From Roseicella frigidaeris (GTDB lineage: Bacteria > Pseudomonadota > Alphaproteobacteria > Acetobacterales > Acetobacteraceae): a stretch of 64,000 bases of DNA. Positions within the stretch are counted from its first letter, which is position 1. Each line of letters begins with the position of its first letter. The notes under the pieces are model-generated. The model was not told the DNA's origin. It saw only the letters and a program-made list of their open reading frames with translations, and made no database searches. The stretch is from NCBI RefSeq assembly GCF_003258945.1, contig NZ_QLIX01000002.1:248843-312842 (forward strand), read 5' to 3'. This document shows positions 17,560 to 25,056 of the stretch, piece by piece. The position numbers were made by a program, and so were the translations under genes.

Positions 17560-17647
17560 TACGGGCGGTCGCTGCCGGCGACCCGCGCCGCAGGAGCCGC
17601 GCGCGGGGCATCGCCCTGCCGCTGGCGGCGCCTCCGCTGCGGAGCCG

Positions 17648-17944
17648 TCACCAGCCGCGATAGTAGCCGGGGCGGCCGTAATAGCCGCCGCCGTAATAGC
17701 CGGGGCCGCCATAGTAGCCGGGCCGCCCCCCGTAATAGCCGGGGCGGTAGGGGCCCGGCCCGCCGCGGTAGTAATGCGGCCGCCGGTTGTCCGAGGCCGC
17801 CCCGGCGATGACGGCGGCGGCGGTGCCGACGCCGGCCCCGAGCAGCAGCGTGTTGCCCCAGTTGGTCGAGCCGTCCGGGTTCTGGCAGGCGCCCAGCAGC
17901 AGGGCGACGGACAGGCCGGCGGCTGGCAGCAGGCGGCTCAGCAT
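17648..17944 (-). CDS. Tyr/Gly-repeat lipoprotein
   Basis: 98 residues. Signal sequence with lipobox LLLGAC (Cys about 20), a short linker, a hydrophobic Gly/Ala segment (LLLGAGVGTAAAVIAGAA), then a C-terminal half of YYGG, RPGYYGG and PYRPGYY repeats. Low-complexity lipoproteins of this kind are common in Rhodospirillales and of unknown function. The ATG at 17944 has AAGGAG nine bases upstream; the ATG at 17968 has none. Compare the lipoprotein at 52104. Confidence 0.75.
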   Translation of the reverse strand: MLSRLLPAAGLSVALLLGACQNPDGSTNWGNTLLLGAGVGTAAAVIAGAASDNRRPHYYRGGPGPYRPGYYGGRPGYYGGPGYYGGGYYGRPGYYRGW

Positions 17945-17969
17945 GATGGGCTTCTCCTTCCGGCCCATC

Positions 17970-17989
17970 CTGCCGCGCCGCCGCGGCAG
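17970..17989. terminator. Short GC hairpin downstream of the Lrp-type gene
   Basis: CTGCCGCG (17970-17977) pairs with CGCGGCAG (17982-17989) over a 4-base loop. It is placed to end the minus-strand Lrp-type transcript before the lipoprotein gene. There is no T-run. Confidence 0.4.
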
Positions 17990-18054
17990 GGCCTGGGCAG
18001 CACCGCGGCGGAAACGGGGCAGGGGCGGCGCGACGGCCGGCCCGGGCCGGACTC

Positions 18055-18309
18055 TCAGCCGCGGCTGCCGGAGAAGGCGTTGAAGGTCTGCAGGGTATAG
18101 GTGTCCTTCACGCCCGGGATGGTCTGCAGCGTCTCGACCACGAAGAGGCCGATATCCTGGTCCGGCTCCAGGTAGAATTTCCCCATCAGGTCATACTGGC
18201 CCGAGATGGAATGCATTTCCGAGAGCGCCTCGACCGTATCGGCCATCTCGCGCGCGACGCGATAAGCCTGACCCATCTCACACTTCACCATAACGAAGAT
18301 TGCGCGCAT
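18055..18309 (-). CDS. Stand-alone Lrp/AsnC ligand-binding (RAM) domain protein
   Basis: 84 residues with no DNA-binding domain. The whole protein matches the RAM fold: MRAIFVMVKCEMGQAYRVA, then HSISGQYDLMGKFY, then LQTIPGVKDTYTLQTF. Such short proteins bind amino acids and may modulate full-length Lrp regulators by mixed oligomer formation. The ATG at 18309 has GGAGG seven bases upstream. It is divergent from metN across about 200 bases, so a role in sensing the transported amino acid is possible but unproved. Confidence 0.85.
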   Translation of the reverse strand: MRAIFVMVKCEMGQAYRVAREMADTVEALSEMHSISGQYDLMGKFYLEPDQDIGLFVVETLQTIPGVKDTYTLQTFNAFSGSRG

Positions 18310-18511
18310 CCACCGTCCTCCGCGGCCTGGGTTCGGGGCCGGGGAGCCTGCACCGGGATGCGCCGGCGGGAAAGCGCCGGGCTGCCCTGCTCCTATTGCA
18401 CGTCTTTCCCGTGCATTGCCGCTTGATGGACGAGATTCAATCGTGCATCTCCCGCCGGCCAGGGGCAGGTGCGGCGGAACCGGCCGCCACGTCCCGGCTT
18501 CCGGATTCCGC

Positions 18512-19600
18512 ATGATGCTCGACCATCCCGTCCCCGAGGTGCCGACCGCCGCCGCCGCGGCCAGCCCCGCCATCCGCCTGACCGGCCTGCGGCGGCATTT
18601 CCCGGGCGCGCCGGCGCCGGCCCTCGATGGCGTGTCGCTCGAGGTCGCGGCCGGCGAGGTCTTCGGCATCGTCGGCCGGTCCGGCGCCGGCAAGTCGACG
18701 CTGATCCGCTGCGTCAACCTGCTCGAGCGCCCCGATGCCGGCCGGGTCGAGGTGCTCGGCCGCGACCTGACCGCGGTGGACGCGGCCGGGCTGCGCGCCG
18801 CCCGGCGCGGCATCGGCATGGTCTTCCAGCACTTCAACCTGCTCGCCTCGCGCAGCGTCGCCGAGAACATCGCCTTCCCGCTGGAGGTCGCCAGGCTGGG
18901 CTGGGCGGAGCGGGAGGCGCGGGTCGCCGCGCTGCTGCCGCTGGTCGGGTTGCAGGCGAAGCGCGACGCCTATCCGGCGCAGCTCTCGGGCGGGCAGAAG
19001 CAGCGCGTCGGCATCGCCCGCGCCCTCGCCTCGCAGCCCGGCATCCTGCTCTGCGACGAGGCGACCTCGGCGCTCGACCCGGAGACCACGGCCGAGATCC
19101 TGGCGCTGCTGGCCGATCTGCGGAGGCGGCTGCGGCTGACGGTGCTGCTGATCACCCATGAGATGGGGGTGGTGAAGGCGCTCTGCGACCGGGTCGCGGT
19201 GCTGGAGGCGGGCCGGGTGATCGAGCAGGGCCGCGTCTTCGACGTCTTCACCCGGCCGCGGGCCGCGACCACGCGGCGCTTCGTCGCCGAGGTGATCGGC
19301 GATGCGGTGCCGCCCGGGACGCTGGCCGCGCTGCCGCCGCCCGGACCGGGGGAGGTGCGCCGCCTGCTGCGCGTGCTCTTCGCCGGGCCGCACGGCACGC
19401 GGGCGGTGATCAGCGAGGCCTCGCGCCGCTTCGGCCTCGACCTCAACATCCTGGCCGGCCGGGTCGACGCCATCGGCGCCGAGCCCTTCGGCATCATGGC
19501 GCTTGCCGCCTATGGCGCGCCGGCGGCGGTGGAGGCGGCGATCGGCTGGATGCAGGACCTCGGCCTCACGGTCGGGCCGCTGCCCGAGGGGGAGGGCTGA
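18512..19600 (+). CDS. metN: Methionine ABC transporter ATP-binding protein
   Basis: 362 residues. Walker A GRSGAGKST, signature LSGGQKQRVGIARAL and Walker B LLCDEATSALD are present. A C-terminal NIL domain (about 285-355) is the methionine-sensing regulatory domain of MetN. Either of two adjacent ATGs (18512, 18515) could start it; no strong ribosome site is visible before them. First gene of metNIQ. I looked for a SAM riboswitch in 18310-18511 and found no convincing match. Confidence 0.93.
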   Translation: MMLDHPVPEVPTAAAAASPAIRLTGLRRHFPGAPAPALDGVSLEVAAGEVFGIVGRSGAGKSTLIRCVNLLERPDAGRVEVLGRDLTAVDAAGLRAARRGIGMVFQHFNLLASRSVAENIAFPLEVARLGWAEREARVAALLPLVGLQAKRDAYPAQLSGGQKQRVGIARALASQPGILLCDEATSALDPETTAEILALLADLRRRLRLTVLLITHEMGVVKALCDRVAVLEAGRVIEQGRVFDVFTRPRAATTRRFVAEVIGDAVPPGTLAALPPPGPGEVRRLLRVLFAGPHGTRAVISEASRRFGLDLNILAGRVDAIGAEPFGIMALAAYGAPAAVEAAIGWMQDLGLTVGPLPEGEG

Positions 19601-19603
19601 GCC

Positions 19604-20269
19604 ATGCTGCCCTGGTTGTCGCCCATGCTGCAGGAGCTGCTGCTCGAGGCCGCCTGGCAGACGCTGTTCATGGTCGGGGCCGCGGCCAGCATCGCGGTGC
19701 TGCTCGGCCTGCCGCTGGCGCTGCTGCTCCAGCTCACCGCCCCGGGCGGGCTCGCTCCGAACCGGGCGGTGAACCGGCCGCTCGGCCTTCTGGTCAATGC
19801 CGTGCGCTCGGTGCCCTTCATCATCCTGATGGTGGCGATCGTGCCCTTCACCCGGCTGGTCGCCGGCACCTCCATCGGCACCGGCGCCGCGGTGGTGCCG
19901 CTGGCCTTGGCCGCCACCGCCTTCATCGCCCGCCTGTTCGAGAATGCGCTGCGCGAGGTCGATCCCGGCGTCGTCGAGGCGGCGCGCGCCATGGGCGCGA
20001 CGCGGTTGCAGATCGTCGCCAAGGTGCTGGTGCCGGAGGCGCTGCCGGGGCTGCTCGCCGCCGTCACCGTCACCCTGGTCTCGCTGGTCGGCTATTCCGC
20101 CATGGCGGGCGCGGTCGGCGGCGGCGGCCTCGGCGATCTCGGCATCCGCTTCGGCTATCAGCGCTTCATGCCCGAGGTGATGGCGACCGTCGTGCTGATC
20201 CTCATCCTCTTCGTCCAGGGCCTGCAATCGCTCGGCGACTGGCTGGTGCGGCGCCTCTCGCGCCGCTGA
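19604..20269 (+). CDS. metI: Methionine ABC transporter permease
   Basis: 221 residues with about five membrane segments. The MetI signature for docking MetN is seen around EALPGLLAAVTVTLVSLVGYSAMAG (positions about 145-170; landmark only), with GAVGGGGLGD after it. It begins four bases after the metN stop, with GGAGGG inside the end of metN as ribosome site. Confidence 0.94.
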   Translation: MLPWLSPMLQELLLEAAWQTLFMVGAAASIAVLLGLPLALLLQLTAPGGLAPNRAVNRPLGLLVNAVRSVPFIILMVAIVPFTRLVAGTSIGTGAAVVPLALAATAFIARLFENALREVDPGVVEAARAMGATRLQIVAKVLVPEALPGLLAAVTVTLVSLVGYSAMAGAVGGGGLGDLGIRFGYQRFMPEVMATVVLILILFVQGLQSLGDWLVRRLSRR

Positions 20270-20287
20270 CAATCCGGGAGACACCCC

Positions 20288-21097
20288 ATGCTTCGCCTGA
20301 CCCGCCGCGCCGGCCTGGCCGCGGCCCTTGCCCTCCCCGTCGCCGGGGCCCGCGCCCAACCCGCCATCGGCACCGCCGCCCGGCCGCTCCGCGTCGGGGT
20401 GACGAGCGGCGTGCATGCCCAGGTGCTGGAGAAGGTGAAGGAGGTGCTGGCGCCCGAGGGGCTGGTGCTGAAGATCACCGAGTTCGGCGACTTCATCCAG
20501 CCGAACGCGGCGCTGGCCGCCGGCGAGCTGGACGCCAACACCTACCAGCACCTGCCCTTCCTCGAGGCGCAGAAGCAGCAGCGCGGCTATGATTTCGTGC
20601 CGGTCGGCCGCACCGTGCTGACCCTGCTCGCGGTCTTCTCGAAGAAGCACAAGACGCTCGACGCGCTGCCGCAGGGCGCCCGCATCGCCATCCCGAACGA
20701 CCCGACCAATGGCGGCCGGGCGCTGCTGCTGCTGGCCAAGGGCGGCGTCATCGGGCTGCGGCCCGGCCTCGACTACCGCGCCTCCGTCGCCGACATCACC
20801 GACAACCCGAAGCGCATCCGCATCGTCGAGCTGGAGGCGGCGCAGATCGCCCGCAGCCTCGACGACGTCGATGCCGGCGCCATCACCGGCAATTACGCCG
20901 TGCCCGCCGGGCTGAACCCGCTGAAGGACGGGCTGGTGGCCGAGGGGGTGGACAGCGTCTACTCGGTGCTGGTGGTGGTCCGCCGCGCCGATGCCGCGGC
21001 GCCCTGGGCCAAGGCGCTGGCCGCCGGCTATGCCCGGCCGGAGGTGAAGGCCTTCGTCGAGGGCAGCTTCGGCGGCGCCATCATCCCGACCGCCTGA
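20288..21097 (+). CDS. metQ: Methionine-binding protein of the NlpA/MetQ family
   Basis: 269 residues. A signal peptide (about 1-24, TRRAGLAAALALPVAGARA) precedes the NlpA domain: VGVTSGVHAQVLEKVKEV, ITEFGDFIQPNAALAAGELD (split by family-conserved Asn), DANTYQHLPFLE, GARIAIPNDPTNGGRAL. Most MetQ proteins are lipoproteins, but this one has no lipobox Cys, so it should be free in the periplasm. GGGAG precedes the ATG. Last gene of metNIQ. Confidence 0.92.
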   Translation: MLRLTRRAGLAAALALPVAGARAQPAIGTAARPLRVGVTSGVHAQVLEKVKEVLAPEGLVLKITEFGDFIQPNAALAAGELDANTYQHLPFLEAQKQQRGYDFVPVGRTVLTLLAVFSKKHKTLDALPQGARIAIPNDPTNGGRALLLLAKGGVIGLRPGLDYRASVADITDNPKRIRIVELEAAQIARSLDDVDAGAITGNYAVPAGLNPLKDGLVAEGVDSVYSVLVVVRRADAAAPWAKALAAGYARPEVKAFVEGSFGGAIIPTA

Positions 21098-21119
21098 AGG
21101 CCGGGCGGACCCGGATCGG

Positions 21120-21161
21120 CTGCCCGAATTACGGGCAGTTCAGACGCCCCGGGCCGGGGCG
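21120..21161 (+). terminator. Two tandem hairpins after metQ
   Basis: CTGCCCG-AATTA-CGGGCAG (21120-21138) is a perfect 7-bp stem followed by TTCA. CGCCCCG-GGC-CGGGGCG follows a few bases later. They are placed between metQ and the next ABC gene and probably end the metNIQ transcript. Confidence 0.55.
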
Positions 21162-21204
21162 CCGCGAGTCGATTGCTGGCACGTCGCTTGCTGCGGGGTG
21201 GTGC

Positions 21205-22260
21205 ATGAGCATCGCCCAGAGTGCCGCGATGGACCGCGGCGGCCCGGCCCAGCCGTTGCTGCTGGTCCAGGACCTGCAGAAGCATTTTCCCATCCGTGGC
21301 GGCCTGTTCGGCGCCACGGTCGCCACGGTGCGCGCCGTCGACGGCGTCTCCTTCTCCGTCCTGAAGGGAGAGACGCTCGGCATCGTCGGCGAGAGCGGCT
21401 GCGGCAAGTCCACCACCGCCCGGCTGGTCATGCGGCTGATGGCGCCGGATGCTGGCAGCCTGATCTTCGACGGCGAGGGCGTCGGCCAGAACGCCCAGAC
21501 CGGCGGCCTGCCGCTGAAGGAGTATCGCCGGCAGGTGCAGATGGTCTTCCAGGACAGCTACGCCTCCCTCAACCCCCGCCTGCCGATCGAGGACAGCATC
21601 GCCTTCGCCCCCAAGGTGCATGGGGTGCGCGATTCCGAGGCGCGCGGCCGGGCGCGGGAGCTGCTGGCCGCGGTCGGTCTCGCCCCCGCCACCTTCGCCC
21701 GCCGCTACCCGCATGAGCTCTCGGGTGGCCAGCGGCAGCGGGTGAACATCGCCCGGGCGCTGGCCCTGCAGCCGCGGCTGGTGCTGCTGGACGAGCCGGT
21801 CTCCGCCCTCGACAAGTCGGTCGAGGCGCAGGTGCTGAACCTGCTGGTGGACCTGAAGGAGAAATTCGGCCTCACCTACATCTTCATCAGCCATGACCTG
21901 AACGTGGTGCAGTACATCTCCGACCGGGTGATGGTGATGTATCTCGGCGAGGTGGCCGAGATGGGGCCGGTGGACGCGATCTACGACCGGCCGGCGCATC
22001 CCTACACCCAGGCCCTGCTGGCCAGCCGCCCGGCCATGGACCCCGGCAAGCGGCGGGAGGAGCCGCCGCTGACCGGCGATCCGCCCAACCCCATCAACCC
22101 GCCCTCGGGCTGCCGCTTCCGCACCCGCTGCCCGCATGCCGAGCCGGTCTGCGCCGAGCGCAAGCCGGCCGCCGCGGCGCTCGGCGGCGGCCATCTCGCC
22201 GCCTGCCACATGGCATTGCCCGGCAGCGGCCACAGCCAGGCCGGGAGGCTCGCGGCATGA
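21205..22260 (+). CDS. Oligopeptide/dipeptide ABC transporter ATPase (DppF/OppF type)
   Basis: 351 residues. Walker A GESGCGKST, Q-loop FQDSYASLNPR, signature LSGGQRQRVNIARALAL, Walker B LVLLDEPVSALD, H-switch FISHDL. The C-terminal oligopeptide-ABC extension carries the Cys-rich FRTRCPHAEPVC. Coupled by ATGA overlap to the second ATPase. No permease or binding-protein gene is adjacent, so its partners must be elsewhere or shared. Confidence 0.92.
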   Translation: MSIAQSAAMDRGGPAQPLLLVQDLQKHFPIRGGLFGATVATVRAVDGVSFSVLKGETLGIVGESGCGKSTTARLVMRLMAPDAGSLIFDGEGVGQNAQTGGLPLKEYRRQVQMVFQDSYASLNPRLPIEDSIAFAPKVHGVRDSEARGRARELLAAVGLAPATFARRYPHELSGGQRQRVNIARALALQPRLVLLDEPVSALDKSVEAQVLNLLVDLKEKFGLTYIFISHDLNVVQYISDRVMVMYLGEVAEMGPVDAIYDRPAHPYTQALLASRPAMDPGKRREEPPLTGDPPNPINPPSGCRFRTRCPHAEPVCAERKPAAAALGGGHLAACHMALPGSGHSQAGRLAA

Positions 22261-23267
22261 GCGAGGTGCTCGATCGCCCGACGACGGAGAAGGCCGCGAC
22301 CGTGCCGCTGGTGCGGATGCGCGACGTCGCCGTCCGCTTCGTCACCCGCGACCGCACCGTGCATGCGGTGAACGGCGTCGATGTCGACCTCGCCTCCGGC
22401 GAGGTGCTCTGCATCCTCGGCGAATCCGGCTCGGGCAAGTCGGTGACGATGCGGGCGCTGATGCGGCTGCTGCCGAAATTCGCCAAGGTCTCGGGCCGCA
22501 TCGAGGTGGCCGGCCGCGACGTGGTGGCGATGGACGAGGGCACGCTGCAGGATTTCCGCGGCAGCGACGTCGCCATGATCTTCCAGGAGCCGATGACCGC
22601 GCTCGACCCGGTCTTCACCATCGGCCAGCAGATCGCCGAGACGGTGCGCCGGCACGAGGGCCTCTCGCGCTCGGCCGCCGATGCGCGGGCGCTCGAGCTG
22701 CTGGAGCTGGTGCAGATCCCCTCGGCCAAGCGCCGCCTCGCTGCCTATCCGCACGAGCTCTCGGGCGGGCTGCGGCAGCGGGCGATGATCGCGGTCGCGC
22801 TCGCCTGCCGGCCGAAGCTGCTGCTGGCCGACGAGCCGACCACGGCGCTCGACGCCACGGTGCAGATCCAGGTGCTGCTGCTGCTGCGCCGGTTGCAGGA
22901 GCAGCTCGGCATGGGGGTGATCTTCGTCACCCATGACCTCGGCGTGGCCGGCGAGATCGCCGACCGCGTCGCCGTCATGTATGCCGGCAAGGTGGTGGAG
23001 GAGGGGCCGGTGCAGGCCATGCTGCGCGGGCCGCTGCACCCCTATCCGCGCGGGTTGCTGGGCGCCACGGTGCAGCCGGGCATGCGCGGCAAGCGCCTGA
23101 CCACCATCCCGGGCGCGCCGCCGAGCCTGGATGCGGCGCCGACCACCTGCCCCTTCGCCCCGCGCTGCCCGGAGGTCGAGCCGGCCTGCACGGTCGAGCT
23201 CGGGCCGCGGCCGCGCCGGCCGGTGCCGGGCCGCATGGCGCGCTGCGTGCACGTCGCCGGCGGCTGA
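22257..23267 (+). CDS. Oligopeptide/dipeptide ABC transporter ATPase (DppD/OppD type)
   Basis: 336 residues. Walker A GESGSGKSV, signature LSGGLRQRAMIAVALAC, Walker B LLLADEPTTALD, H-switch FVTHDL. The C-terminal extension has CPFAPRCPEVEPAC, the typical four-cysteine region. Starts in ATGA overlap with the DppF-type gene. The usual gene order is ATPases after permeases; here upstream is metQ and downstream an acyl-CoA ligase. Confidence 0.92.
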   Translation: MSEVLDRPTTEKAATVPLVRMRDVAVRFVTRDRTVHAVNGVDVDLASGEVLCILGESGSGKSVTMRALMRLLPKFAKVSGRIEVAGRDVVAMDEGTLQDFRGSDVAMIFQEPMTALDPVFTIGQQIAETVRRHEGLSRSAADARALELLELVQIPSAKRRLAAYPHELSGGLRQRAMIAVALACRPKLLLADEPTTALDATVQIQVLLLLRRLQEQLGMGVIFVTHDLGVAGEIADRVAVMYAGKVVEEGPVQAMLRGPLHPYPRGLLGATVQPGMRGKRLTTIPGAPPSLDAAPTTCPFAPRCPEVEPACTVELGPRPRRPVPGRMARCVHVAGG

Positions 23268-23277
23268 GGCCAGGCGC

Positions 23278-23294
23278 GCGGCCCCGCGGGCCGC
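23278..23294 (+). terminator. GC hairpin after the DppD-type gene
   Basis: GCGGCCC-CGC-GGGCCGC, a 7-bp perfect stem 10 bases after the stop codon. No T-run. Confidence 0.45.
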
Positions 23295-23389
23295 AGGTCG
23301 GTCCGCCGCCCTCCCTGGGGGCCACGCTTGCCAGTGCCGGACCGCGTCGTTCCGCGATAGGCTGGCCGGCAGCACCAAGGGAGGCGGGA

Positions 23390-24970
23390 ATGGCCGAAAT
23401 CGGCGCGCGGGCACGGCGTAACACCATCGGCGATGCGATGCGGCGGGCGGCCGGGCGGTTCCGCGACCGGCCGGCGCTGCAATTCGGCGAGCGGGCCTGG
23501 AGCTTCGCCCGGCTCGACCTGGCGGCCGACCGCATCGCCCGCATGCTGCTCGACAGCGGGCTCGAGCCCGGCCAGCGCGTCGTCGCCTTCGGCCGCAATT
23601 CGGATGCCTATCTGCTGCTCTGGCTCGGCTGCGCCCGGGCCGGGCTGGTGCATGTGCCGGCCAATTACGCGCTGACGGCGCCCGAGCTCGACTACATCCT
23701 CCGCCAATGCGGCGCCTCCGCCCTCTTCGTCCAGCCGGCCCTGCAGGCGGTGGCGGAGGCGGCGGGGACGGAGCTGCCGGGGCTGCTCCGCGGCACGCTC
23801 GATACCGGGGACGGCCGGCACGACATCCTCTCGGCCGCCGGCGACCCGCGCTGGGGCCAGCCGGGCGATCCGGAGGTGGGGGAGCGGGTGCGCGACGAGG
23901 ACCTGGTCCAGCTGCAATACACCTCCGGCACCACCGGCCAGCCGAAGGGCGCGATGATGACGCATCGCGCCATCCTCACCGAATATGCCAGCGTGACCGT
24001 CGAGCTGGAGATGCGGCGCGACGACCGGGCGCTGGCCGCCCTGCCGCTCTACCACACGGCGCAGATGCACTGCTTCACCATGCCGCAGATGCTGAACGGC
24101 GCCTTCACCCTGCTGATCGAGGCGCCGAACCCGGCCCTCGTCCTCGAGCTGATCGAGCGCGAGCGCATCACCAGCTTCTTCGCCCCGCCGACGGTCTGGA
24201 TCACCCTGCTGCAGCACCCGGATTTCGGCCGCCGCGACCTCTCGGCGCTGCGCAACATCTATTACGGCGCCTCGATCATGCCCGTCCCGGTGCTGCAGGA
24301 GCTGCGCCAGCGCCTGTCCGGGGCGCGGCCCTTCAACTGCTACGGCCAGAGCGAGATCGCCCCGCTCGCCACCGTGCTGCGGCCGGAGGAACACGAGGCG
24401 CGGCCGGGCTCGGTCGGCCGGGCGGTGCTGAATGTCGAGACCCGCGTCGTCGATCCCGAGATGCGCGACGTGGCGCCCGGCGAGCGCGGCGAGGTGGTGC
24501 ATCGCTCGCCGCAGCTCTGCCTCGGCTACTGGAACATGCCGGAGGAGACGGCCCGGGCCTTCGAGGGCGGCTGGTTCCACAGCGGCGACGTCGCCACCAT
24601 CGACGCCGAGGGCTATCTGGCGATCGTCGACCGCACCAAGGACCTGATCAACACCGGCGGGGTGCTGGTGGCGAGCCGGGAGGTGGAGGAGGCGCTCTTC
24701 ACCCATCCGTCGGTCGCCGAGGTGGCGGTCATCGCGGTGCCCGATCCGAAATGGATCGAGGCGGTGGCGGCCGTCGTGGTGCTGCGGCCGGAGGCGCCGG
24801 CGGATGTCGAGGCGGCGCTGCTCGCGCATGCGCGCGCGAATCTCGCCCCCTACAAGGTGCCCAAGCGCATCATCCTGGCCGAGACCCTGCCGAAGAACAC
24901 CGCCGGCAAGCTGCTCAAGCGCGAGCTGCGGCAGCTTTATGCCGGGACCGAGAGCGGCGCCCTCGGCTGA
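23390..24970 (+). CDS. Acyl-CoA ligase (AMP-forming, FadD-like)
   Basis: 526 residues. It activates a carboxylic acid to its CoA thioester through an acyl-AMP. The P-loop-like YTSGTTGQPKGAMMTH is at about 181-196. The hinge and A8 motif DRTKDLINTGG and the catalytic C-terminal Lys in LPKNTAGKLLKREL are intact. AGGGAGG precedes the ATG. It is 86 bases upstream of a ThDP-dependent enzyme on the same strand, suggesting that the acyl-CoA made here feeds it. Chain-length specificity cannot be read. Confidence 0.9.
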   Translation: MAEIGARARRNTIGDAMRRAAGRFRDRPALQFGERAWSFARLDLAADRIARMLLDSGLEPGQRVVAFGRNSDAYLLLWLGCARAGLVHVPANYALTAPELDYILRQCGASALFVQPALQAVAEAAGTELPGLLRGTLDTGDGRHDILSAAGDPRWGQPGDPEVGERVRDEDLVQLQYTSGTTGQPKGAMMTHRAILTEYASVTVELEMRRDDRALAALPLYHTAQMHCFTMPQMLNGAFTLLIEAPNPALVLELIERERITSFFAPPTVWITLLQHPDFGRRDLSALRNIYYGASIMPVPVLQELRQRLSGARPFNCYGQSEIAPLATVLRPEEHEARPGSVGRAVLNVETRVVDPEMRDVAPGERGEVVHRSPQLCLGYWNMPEETARAFEGGWFHSGDVATIDAEGYLAIVDRTKDLINTGGVLVASREVEEALFTHPSVAEVAVIAVPDPKWIEAVAAVVVLRPEAPADVEAALLAHARANLAPYKVPKRIILAETLPKNTAGKLLKRELRQLYAGTESGALG

Positions 24971-25056
24971 GGCGCGGGCCGGCCCGGGGTGACGCTGCGC
25001 GGGCCGGCGGCTATGGTCCGCCCCGGATTGCAATGGTTGGGGCGGGAGCGGTCGGC

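Noticed and set aside
18310-18511. SAM riboswitch upstream of metN
   Set aside because: No conserved SAM-I or SAM-II core was seen. Only a short GCACG/CGTGC hairpin is present.
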